Assembly: GCA_023247075.1 (NCBI GenBank) | Contig: JAHFHD010000002.1 | Span: 1-35,629, forward strand | Reading direction: 5' to 3' | DNA length: 35,629 bases | Source: Candidatus Omnitrophota bacterium | GTDB lineage: Bacteria > Omnitrophota > Omnitrophia > Omnitrophales > Danuiimicrobiaceae | Shown: positions 22,532-30,008 of the stretch, piece after piece | How positions within the stretch are numbered: the stretch's first letter is position 1 | Layout of the letters: every line of letters starts with the position of its first letter | The notes under the pieces: generated by a model | The model's database searches: none | What the model was told of the DNA's origin: nothing | The model's input: only the letters and a program-made list of their open reading frames with translations | Position numbers and translations under genes: made by a program

Positions 22532-23596
22532 ATGAACATTCATGAAATCAGCCGTACAGGCTTCGAATCTATTTTTACCTGCGAAGACAAGGCCTCAAAA
22601 CTGCGAGCAGTCATTTCCATTCACAGCTCGCGGCTTGGTCCTGCGCTCGGTGGAATTCGAGTGCATTCCTATGCAAGTGAAGAGGAAGCCATTCAAGATG
22701 CCATGAGACTTTCAAAGGCAATGTCTTACAAATCGGCGGTGGCTCATTTAAAACTGGGGGGCGGAAAAGCCGTCATCATCGGCGACCCCGCGAAAGACAA
22801 AACCCCAGCGTTGCTCGGCGCGATGGGAAAATTTGTCAATGCGCTCAAGGGCCGTTATTATGCCGCAAAAGATGCGGGAATTAATACTGAAGATTTAGTC
22901 ATAATTCGCGGCGAGACAGAATTCGTAACCGGCCTCCCTGAGTCGCTTGGTGGAAGCGGAGACCCTTCACCATGGACTGCAAAAGGGATTCTCTATGGAA
23001 TGCGCGCCTGCATTGAGGAAGCGCTGTGTCAAAAAAGTTTCAAGGGTTTGCATGTGGCCATTCAAGGCGTTGGGCATGTGGGACACGGGCTTGCACAACT
23101 GCTCCGCAAAGAAGGAGTGGAGCTCACGATTTCTGATTTAAATTCTGATTCTCAAAAAGAAGTTGGTTCGGAATTAGAAGCGCGCGTAGCTGAGCCCGCA
23201 AAAATTCATTTGGTTAACTGCCACATCTTCGCTCCCTGCGCGCTTGGTCACGCAATCAACCCGGGCACCAGCGCAAAACTAAATTGCAAAATTGTGGCGG
23301 GTGCTGCCAACAATCAATTGAAGGATGAAAAACGCGAGGGAGAAACTCTTTTGCGCCGGAAAATTCTGTATGCTCCGGATTACATTCTAAATGCGGGAGG
23401 GGTTATTAATATTTACGTGCGCGATATTTTAAAGGAAAAAAACCCTGAGCCGTGGATTCAAAAAATCGAGGACTCGCTTAAAACAATTTTTTCAATTTCA
23501 AAGAAAGAATCAATTCCAACCGCGCTCGTGGCAAACCGACTCGCAGAACAAATTCTCACGACCGGAAGCAGCCGCGGCCACTCGCTGCGCAGTTAA
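22532..23596 (+). CDS. ldh: Leucine dehydrogenase-type amino acid dehydrogenase
   Basis: A 354-residue Glu/Leu/Phe/Val dehydrogenase, interconverting a branched-chain amino acid and its 2-oxo acid with NAD+ and ammonia. GPALGGIRVH (36-45), the substrate Lys K67 (MSYKSAVA) and the catalytic Lys K79 in LKLGGGKAVI match Bacillus leucine dehydrogenase. AKDAGIN carries the active-site Asp, and IQGVGHVGHGLAQLL is the dinucleotide site. FAPCALGHAIN and AGAANNQL are conserved C-terminal blocks. No ribosome-binding site precedes the ATG. The stop codon overlaps the nrdB stop on the other strand, so the two genes converge. Substrate preference (Leu versus Phe or Val) is inferred. Confidence 0.88.
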   Translation: MNIHEISRTGFESIFTCEDKASKLRAVISIHSSRLGPALGGIRVHSYASEEEAIQDAMRLSKAMSYKSAVAHLKLGGGKAVIIGDPAKDKTPALLGAMGKFVNALKGRYYAAKDAGINTEDLVIIRGETEFVTGLPESLGGSGDPSPWTAKGILYGMRACIEEALCQKSFKGLHVAIQGVGHVGHGLAQLLRKEGVELTISDLNSDSQKEVGSELEARVAEPAKIHLVNCHIFAPCALGHAINPGTSAKLNCKIVAGAANNQLKDEKREGETLLRRKILYAPDYILNAGGVINIYVRDILKEKNPEPWIQKIEDSLKTIFSISKKESIPTALVANRLAEQILTTGSSRGHSLRS

Positions 23597-24633
23597 TCCC
23601 ACTCGAGCGTGCCGCCAACCTGATATTCGGTGACACGTGTTTCAAAAAAGTTTTTTTCCTTTCTGAGGTCAATAATCTCGCTCATCCAAGGAAAAGGGTT
23701 GGGGGTGTTGAACTGCTTGGGAAGATTTAATTTTTCAAGGCGGCGATCTGCCACATGCTTGATGTAATCATCGAGCATGCCATGGGTCATACCCAAAAGA
23801 CCATTGGGCAGACAATCCTGTCCAAATCTGATTTCTAGCTCCACTCCGCGGCGGATTTTTTGAACCGCTTGATCTTGAAATTTTTGTGTCCAAATATCTG
23901 GATTTTCTTCCTTGATGGTGTTGATGAGATCAAGCCCAAAATTAAGATGCATGCTCTCGTCTCTCAAAATGTACTGTACCTGCTCGCATGCGCCTGGAAG
24001 CCGGTTTGTCCGTCCAAAAGACAAAAGCATGACAAAGGAAGCGTAAAAGAAAATACCTTCCATAATGGCGGAATAACCGATTAAATTGTCGAGCAGTTTT
24101 TGACGGCCGTGAAAAGATTCGGTTTCAAAACCCGGCTTAATGAGGTCGACGGTTAAACGCGCTTCAAATTCGTCTTTGTCATGAATCGAGGGAATTTCCC
24201 GGTACATGTTGTACATTTCCCCTTCATCCATGCCAAGCGATTGAGGAATGTATTGGTATGCATGTGTGTGAATAGCTTCTTCAAACGCCTGTCTTAAAAG
24301 ATATTGGCGGCATTCGGGAGCTGAAATATGGCGGTAAACAGCAAGCACAAGATTATTGGCAACAAGTGTGTCAGCCGTCGTAAAAAATCCGAGTGTGCGC
24401 TTAATGACACGCATCTCCTCTTCGCTAAAAGCACCACCTTTCCATTGTTCAATATCGCGCTGCATGGAAATTTCCTGTGGCATCCAGTGATTCGCGCAAG
24501 CATCCAAGTAATACTGCCACGCCCACGTGTATTTAATTGGAACGAGCTGATTGACGTCGACTGCTTTGTTGTTAATGATTCTTTTATCTTCGGCTCGGCA
24601 TCGTTTATCCGTCATTACAATTACATCTGACAT
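23593..24633 (-). CDS. nrdB: Class I ribonucleotide reductase small subunit (NrdB)
   Basis: Radical-generating subunit of aerobic ribonucleotide reductase. The 346-residue protein has all six di-metal ligands of the family: D88 (TADTLVANN), E119 and H122 (FEEAIHTHAY), E192 (IMEGIFFY), E226 and H229 (RDESMH). Y126, four residues after H122, is in the position of the E. coli radical Tyr122, so this is not the tyrosine-free class Ic type. The C-terminal YQVGGTLEWD is the peptide that docks on NrdA. AAAGGT lies 8 nt before the ATG. It follows nrdA, separated by 279 bp filled with two repeats. Confidence 0.95.
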   Translation of the reverse strand: MSDVIVMTDKRCRAEDKRIINNKAVDVNQLVPIKYTWAWQYYLDACANHWMPQEISMQRDIEQWKGGAFSEEEMRVIKRTLGFFTTADTLVANNLVLAVYRHISAPECRQYLLRQAFEEAIHTHAYQYIPQSLGMDEGEMYNMYREIPSIHDKDEFEARLTVDLIKPGFETESFHGRQKLLDNLIGYSAIMEGIFFYASFVMLLSFGRTNRLPGACEQVQYILRDESMHLNFGLDLINTIKEENPDIWTQKFQDQAVQKIRRGVELEIRFGQDCLPNGLLGMTHGMLDDYIKHVADRRLEKLNLPKQFNTPNPFPWMSEIIDLRKEKNFFETRVTEYQVGGTLEWD

Positions 24634-24654
24634 ATTGTTTTACCTTTCTTTCAA

Positions 24655-24753
24655 CTAGTACTCTGTAACATTAATTACTGTCTATGGAACAGAGTACTGT
24701 ACCTTGTTCCTTTAAAAAACGAGCCTTTAATTATTAATGTGACAAGGTACTAG
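24655..24753. repeat. 99-bp palindromic element between nrdA and nrdB
   Basis: The outer arms are 21 bp (24655-24675 and 24733-24753) with 18 matches, starting CTAGTAC and ending GTACTAG. Inside lies a nearly perfect palindrome, GGAACAGAGTAC-t-GTACCTTGTTCC (24686-24710). A box of the form GTACYYTGTNNC therefore occurs four times in alternating orientation. It is not related to the GTCAT families. It may be a miniature mobile element or a regulatory structure ahead of nrdB. Confidence 0.75.
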
Positions 24754-24761
24754 CCTGGCCT

Positions 24762-24875
24762 GTCATTCTGAGGCGCCCCTACGAGGTCCCGTAGGGAAAG
24801 CCGACTTGTCCGCCAGCACTGTGGCGGAAGAATCTCGCGTTTGCTAGATCCTTCGCCCTATGGGCTCAGGATGAC
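24762..24875. repeat. GTCATYCTGAG element downstream of nrdA (114 bp)
   Basis: Ends GTCATTCTGAG and CTCAGGATGAC. It contains two nested hairpins, CCCTACG-aggt-CCCGTAGGG and TCCGCCA...TGGCGGA, plus the AGAATCT and GATCCTTC blocks. It is intergenic, between the nrdA stop and nrdB start. The length is again a multiple of three, although no frame is at stake here. Confidence 0.85.
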
Positions 24876-24912
24876 AAACTCTAAAGTGAACTTCATGAGG
24901 CTAAATAATGCT

Positions 24913-27900
24913 CTACTGACAAGCCTCGCACTCCCCATCTCCATTTAAGTTCAAGTCACAGGTTTCCCCCTGAACTGGTTCTTCCTCTTGAACAGCAGAA
25001 GCAAGCTCTGCCGGAGCGAGTCCCGAAGGAGCAAGTGAAATCCCAGCTTCCTTTTGAAGTCTCTGCTTGAGACCGAGCGGGTCGCCGTACCGATTAGCGT
25101 CCACAGTTGATTTTTCAACCCGCGTCGCGCCAAGAGAACGCAAATAATAAGTGGTTTTAAGCCCCTTTTCCCATGCCATGAGATACATGTTGTGAAGTTT
25201 TTTGCCGCTTGGCTCTGCAAGATAAAGATTGAGTGACTCGCCCATGTCAATCCACTTCTGGCGCCTGCTTGCGCATTCAATAATCCATTCGTACCCAATC
25301 TCAAACGCAGTGGCGTACCGGTCCTTGACCACCTGCGGAATACGGTCAATCTCCTGGAGATTGCCGTCAAAATACTTAAGGTCCTCTACCATTTTCTGGT
25401 CCCAAAGACCGTAGGCTTTAAGCTCGCCAACCAAATAAGGATTGATGACGGTAAATTCGCCTGAGAGATTGCTCTTCACAAATAAATTTTTGTACGTCGG
25501 TTCAATTGATTGAGTGACGCCGGTAATATTGGCAATGGTTGCAGTAGGAGCAATGGCCATTGTGTTGCTGTTGCGCATCCCGTGCTGTTTGATGGATTCA
25601 CGGACAGGCGTCCAGTCGAGCCGCTTGCTTCTGTCCATAGTCAAGTAACCAGACCGCTCTTGTTCCAGAATTGCAACTGTGTCGATGGGTAAAAGTCCTC
25701 TATCCCACTTGGAGCCGGGAAAACTTCGGTAGGAACCGCGCTCCCGCGCAAGTTCACTTGATGCCAAAATTGCGTGGTAGGAAATGAGCTCCATACTTTC
25801 ATCCGCGAACTCAATGGCCTCTCGCGAAGCATAGCTCATTCCCTGAATGTAAAGCGCGTCCTGAAAACCCATAAGCCCAAGCCCAACCGGCCGATGATTT
25901 TCATTTGAAGTTTTGGCTTCACGCGTTGGGTAATAATTGATGTCGATGACATTGTCGAGCATCCGAATTGCTGTTTTTACCGTCCGGGCAAGCAAATTGT
26001 GGTCAAGCCCAGCTGCAGTAACGTGAACGGCGAGATTGACTGAGCCCAAATTACAAACTGCTGTTTCATCTTTAGAAGTATTGAGTGTAATCTCGGTACA
26101 TAAATTCGAACTATGAACTACCCCAATATGATCTTGCGGGGACCGGACATTGCAAGGGTCTTTAAATGTAATCCATGGATGCCCTGTTTCAAAAAGCATG
26201 CTCAACATTTTTCTCCAAAGCGTGACGGCAGGAATCACTTTCGACTGCCGAAGAAGACCTTTGCGCGCTTTTTCTTCGTATTCCTGATACCGCTTCTCAA
26301 ACTCACTGCCGTATAAATCATGAAGGTCAGGAGCTTCATTTGGGCTTAAAAGCGTCCACTCGCCATTCTGAAGTACTCGTTTCATGAAGAGGTCTGGAAT
26401 CCAGTTTGCAGTGTGCATGTCATGGGTGCGTCTGCGGTCATCACCTGTATTTTTGCGGAGCTCAAGAAATTCTTCGACATCCAGGTGCCAGCATTCGAGG
26501 TAGCCGCATACCGCGCCCTGACGTTTTCCACCCTGATTGACAGCCACTGCGGTGTCATTGGCCACTTTCATAAATGGAATGACGCCCTGACTGTTTCCAT
26601 TTGTTCCTTTAATATGAGAGCCCATTGCACGAACAGGCGTCCAGTCATTACCAAGACCACCGCTCCATTTTGAAAGAAGTGCATTGTCCTTAACACATTT
26701 AAAAATGTGGTCTAGGTCATCTCCAACAGTTGTTAAAAAGCACGAGGAAAGCTGGGGGTGAAGTGTTCCTGCATTAAAAAGTGTTGGGGTTGAAGACACG
26801 AAGCGGAAGGTAGAAAGAATGTCATAAAATTCAATCGCTCGTTCATTTTTCTGGTCACCTTCGCGAATTGCAAGTCCCATCGCAACCCGCATCCAGAATG
26901 TTTGAGGCGCTTCAAGCCTGCGGCTATTTTCATGAATGAAGTAACGGTCATAAAGGGTTTGAAGGCCCATGTACGTGAACGCGAGGTCACGCTCTGGCCG
27001 TAGTGCTGCGCCAAGACGAATCAGGTCAAACTGAAGAAGTTCCGGCATCAACCGGCCGCACTCTACTGCAAACGCAATGTTACGGCTGAACACCTCTGGA
27101 TAAAGCTGTGTCATCTCTTTAAAAGAAATGATTTTGTCCGAAACATCTCGGTACACTTTGCGAAGCAGAATCCTGCCCGCCACGTAATTGTAGGTAGGCT
27201 CAAATTCAATCATCTGCCGCGCGGCAAGCAGCGCAGCTTCTGAAATATCACTCACTGACATGCCGTCGTAACAATTTACGAATGTTTTGACAAGCAATTC
27301 ATCAATAGACACGGAATCTTCAAGCCCATGACAAGCTTCGGCAATTAGGAATTTGATTCGTTCAATGTCGAGATGTTCTTTGGTTCCATCAGAATGTTTG
27401 ACTAAAATTTTCCTTTGCGGAATTGGAGTGGGTTCGGGAGGTTTTCCTTGAGCCTCTTCTTCCCGTTTGCGCTTGCGGTCTTCCCGGTAAATAATGTAGC
27501 GGCGCGCCACATCCAAATACCCTTTTTCCATCAGCGTAATCTCAACCAAATCCTGAATGTCTTCAATATGAACTGTTTTGACCTGAGGATCTCCTGATTT
27601 CAAAATTGCTACCACTTGGTCTGCTACTTCAAGCACCTTGCTTCGTGTCTCAGAAGAAAGTACGCTTTCGCCTTTCGTGACTGAAAATGCGTGCCCAATC
27701 GCAATTGCGATTCTTTCCGGTTTAAATGAGACCGCTCTGCCATCCCGTTTTTGAACCGTAATGCGCTCCGCCTCAAAACGTTTAAGTTCTTGCTCATACC
27801 GGTAGCGGGCATACCCTTCAGCAATTTCAGCTAATCCGCTGCGGCGCAATTCCTGAACCACGGCGTTTTGGATGTCCTCTATGAATAAGACAGGGCTTGC

Positions 27901-28113
27901 TTGGGCTTGCTCTTCGCACCACCCGGCCACACGGCTTGTCACTTCTTCCACCTTAGCTTTCCAATCAGACTCAAGCTCCGCCTCATGGGGAATACTTAAA
28001 TGGGCTTTGCATGCTGCTTCAATTGCTTTAAAAATCCGGACTTCAAAGAAAGGGACTTGCTGACCACTACGTTTTTTGACGGTTAGCGCGTGCGCACGAA
28101 CGGCGGATGACAT
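24913..28113 (-). CDS. nrdA: Class I ribonucleotide reductase large subunit with three ATP-cone domains
   Basis: Catalytic subunit reducing ribonucleotides to deoxyribonucleotides. The 1066-residue protein is about 300 residues longer than E. coli NrdA because it starts with three successive ATP-cone repeats (about 8-110, 118-222 and 238-330: VKKRSGQQVPF, VQKRDGRAVSF, VKHSDGTKEHL), the allosteric on/off switch. The catalytic part has C458 (LSSCFL), N-L-C672-T-E674 and C687 (AVCNLGSVNL). The radical-transfer pair YY is in KTTYYLRS, and a C-terminal CEAC replaces the usual CxxxxC shuttle cysteines. ATG 28113 has GGGAGG 8 nt upstream. A triple-cone NrdA is also known from Chlamydia. Confidence 0.95.
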   Translation of the reverse strand: MSSAVRAHALTVKKRSGQQVPFFEVRIFKAIEAACKAHLSIPHEAELESDWKAKVEEVTSRVAGWCEEQAQASPVLFIEDIQNAVVQELRRSGLAEIAEGYARYRYEQELKRFEAERITVQKRDGRAVSFKPERIAIAIGHAFSVTKGESVLSSETRSKVLEVADQVVAILKSGDPQVKTVHIEDIQDLVEITLMEKGYLDVARRYIIYREDRKRKREEEAQGKPPEPTPIPQRKILVKHSDGTKEHLDIERIKFLIAEACHGLEDSVSIDELLVKTFVNCYDGMSVSDISEAALLAARQMIEFEPTYNYVAGRILLRKVYRDVSDKIISFKEMTQLYPEVFSRNIAFAVECGRLMPELLQFDLIRLGAALRPERDLAFTYMGLQTLYDRYFIHENSRRLEAPQTFWMRVAMGLAIREGDQKNERAIEFYDILSTFRFVSSTPTLFNAGTLHPQLSSCFLTTVGDDLDHIFKCVKDNALLSKWSGGLGNDWTPVRAMGSHIKGTNGNSQGVIPFMKVANDTAVAVNQGGKRQGAVCGYLECWHLDVEEFLELRKNTGDDRRRTHDMHTANWIPDLFMKRVLQNGEWTLLSPNEAPDLHDLYGSEFEKRYQEYEEKARKGLLRQSKVIPAVTLWRKMLSMLFETGHPWITFKDPCNVRSPQDHIGVVHSSNLCTEITLNTSKDETAVCNLGSVNLAVHVTAAGLDHNLLARTVKTAIRMLDNVIDINYYPTREAKTSNENHRPVGLGLMGFQDALYIQGMSYASREAIEFADESMELISYHAILASSELARERGSYRSFPGSKWDRGLLPIDTVAILEQERSGYLTMDRSKRLDWTPVRESIKQHGMRNSNTMAIAPTATIANITGVTQSIEPTYKNLFVKSNLSGEFTVINPYLVGELKAYGLWDQKMVEDLKYFDGNLQEIDRIPQVVKDRYATAFEIGYEWIIECASRRQKWIDMGESLNLYLAEPSGKKLHNMYLMAWEKGLKTTYYLRSLGATRVEKSTVDANRYGDPLGLKQRLQKEAGISLAPSGLAPAELASAVQEEEPVQGETCDLNLNGDGECEACQ

Positions 28114-28862
28114 GCGAAAATCCTCCCTTTGGAGTTACTGATGACGCGAGCAAATTAAAGAATAAAAGTTTTTTCTAACTTTGATTAAACTTTGAATTAA
28201 CAGTGTGTGGTCTGCATATTCAAAAGCAGATGAAACTCTTTTGAGATGAGGAAACGAAAAAGCGCAAATTAAATGAAATGCGTTTTGCTTCACTTGCATC
28301 TCCTCGCCTTATTCAAAATAAATCCTTCCACTGCGAGGCTGCTACAAACAATAAAACCTTCTGATGCAACCTGTTGTATTCAACGGCAGAAACTTAGTAA
28401 GATGTAGAACAAAAATCGAAAACTTTACCGCGCACAAAAATCATTAATCATTTTCTTGGGTAATCACTTTTGGGTCGGATGTTGCAACTATGTTAATCGC
28501 GTGAACTGTCAAAGTACAAAACAAAAAACGTGGATGGGTTCTTTTAAACGCTGTGTGAGTTTTAAAATTTTTCGGCATAGGCACGTTCACGCGACAAACA
28601 TCCAAATGTGTTGCACATTATAATCTCCGTGATGCAAAAGAAAAGAATAATTTTTGATTTTTTTTATTTTTAAAATTTAAAAATCTCCATCGGAAGAAAA
28701 AAAATAAATTCTGCTTGACAAAATTCGGTGGAAGTACTCTTGACTGTTTTGTTTTTCATTTTTTGGTGGCTTCGTCCCTTCGCAAACTGTAAAATGCGCA
28801 GCATAGGTTGCGTGCTGCACCAGCGTGCAGCTGAACAATCAGTTTTGGGGAGGTTTTGAAAT
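28114..28862. other. 749-bp intergenic region between divergent nrdA and ino1
   Basis: No convincing ORF. It contains hairpins GAGATG...CATCTC with an inner AAAGCGCA/TGCGTTT stem (28242-28312), TCTGC...GCAGA (28210-28230) and GTTG-tatt-CAAC (28373-28384). A 10-bp inverted repeat TCGCGTGAAC/GTTCACGCGA lies at 28497-28506 and 28585-28594, and AATGTG-ttg-CACATT at 28605-28619. TATAAT is at 28619-28624 and TTGACA at 28715-28720, neither with a good partner. The size suggests regulation of nrdA, or an unrecognised RNA. I found no cobalamin-riboswitch B12 box and no clear NrdR box. Confidence 0.5.
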
Positions 28863-29981
28863 ATGAAAAAAATAAAAATTGCAATTGTGGGCGTCGGCAA
28901 CTGCGCAAGTTCCCTCGTTCAAGGAATTTATTATTACAAAGATAAGCCAAGTCAAAATTCAATTGGGCTCATGCATTTTGAAATAGGTGGCTACACATCC
29001 GGCGACATTGAAGTGGTGTGTGCTTTTGACATCGATGAGCGGAAAGTAGGGCAGGATGTGTCGGAAGCAATTTTTGCTCTGCCCAATTGCACCGCTATTT
29101 TCTGCGACAGCGTGCCCAAAATGGGGACAGTTGTCAAAATGGGGAGAGTGCTTGATGGTTTTTCAGAACATATGTACGCTCAGGAAGAATCTCGCACATT
29201 TATTTTGAGTCAGGAAAAAGAAGCATCTGAAGAAGACGTGGTGAAGGAACTCAAACGCTCAGGCGCTGAAATGCTCCTCAACTACCTTCCGGTTGGCTCG
29301 CAAAAGGCAACTGAGTTTTATACCGAATGTGCGCTTCAAGCGGGCATCGGCTTCATTAATAATATGCCTGTCTTCATCGCAAGCAATCCAAAATGGGCAG
29401 CACGCTTTAAAGAAAAAAATCTTCCAATTATTGGAGACGACATCAAGGCTCAACTTGGTGCAACCATCGCCCACCGCACACTTTCAGACCTCTTTAAAAA
29501 ACGCGGGGTCAAGCTTGAGCGGACTTATCAACTCAATACAGGCGGCAACACTGATTTCCTCAACATGCTCAATCGAAACCGCCTTGCCTCTAAAAAAGAA
29601 TCGAAAACCGAGGCGGTGCAATCGGCACTCGCAGAGCGGCTTGACCCGGAAAACATTCACATTGGTCCAAGCGATTATGTTCCGTGGCAAAAAGACAATA
29701 AAGTTTGCTTCATCCGGATGGAGGGAAAACTCTTTGGTGATGTTCCGATGAATCTTGAGCTGCGCCTTTCAGTGGAAGATTCTCCAAATTCTGCGGGCGT
29801 TGCCATTGACGCGATTCGAATCTTAAAACTTGCGCTTGAAAAAAATATTGGCGGGCCGCTCATCGTCCCTTCTGCCTTTTTCATGAAACACCCTCCTCAG
29901 CAAATTCCAGATGATGAAGCGTACTTGCTCGTTGAAGAATTCATCAAGGAATTGAGTGAAGAATTGGTAGAAACGAAGTAG
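28863..29981 (+). CDS. ino1: Inositol-3-phosphate synthase
   Basis: NAD+-dependent enzyme converting glucose 6-phosphate to 1L-myo-inositol 1-phosphate, the entry to inositol lipids or osmolytes. The 372-residue protein resembles the short actinobacterial/archaeal form. It has a KIAIVGVGNCASSLVQGI Rossmann start, LNYLPVGSQKATEFYTECAL, PIIGDDIKAQLGATIAHRTL with conserved catalytic residues, and QLNTGGNTDFLNML. EDSPNSAGVAIDAIR and IVPSAFFMKHPP follow near the C-terminus. GGGGAGG lies 9 nt before the ATG. It is a single gene after the long nrdA intergenic region, with 27 bp to the convergent giant gene. Inositol synthesis is uncommon in bacteria, so it is informative about membrane lipids. Confidence 0.94.
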   Translation: MKKIKIAIVGVGNCASSLVQGIYYYKDKPSQNSIGLMHFEIGGYTSGDIEVVCAFDIDERKVGQDVSEAIFALPNCTAIFCDSVPKMGTVVKMGRVLDGFSEHMYAQEESRTFILSQEKEASEEDVVKELKRSGAEMLLNYLPVGSQKATEFYTECALQAGIGFINNMPVFIASNPKWAARFKEKNLPIIGDDIKAQLGATIAHRTLSDLFKKRGVKLERTYQLNTGGNTDFLNMLNRNRLASKKESKTEAVQSALAERLDPENIHIGPSDYVPWQKDNKVCFIRMEGKLFGDVPMNLELRLSVEDSPNSAGVAIDAIRILKLALEKNIGGPLIVPSAFFMKHPPQQIPDDEAYLLVEEFIKELSEELVETK

Positions 29982-30008
29982 AGCGGGGAGAAGGGATTAA
30001 GTTTTTAT

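Noticed and set aside
23593-24633. Class Ic, tyrosine-free NrdB as in Chlamydia
   Set aside because: Tyr126 is present four residues after H122, and the first ligand is Asp rather than Glu.
28114-28862. Cobalamin riboswitch or NrdR boxes upstream of nrdA
   Set aside because: I could not find the B12-box consensus on the minus strand, nor a paired NrdR-type palindrome. The hairpins seen do not match either pattern.
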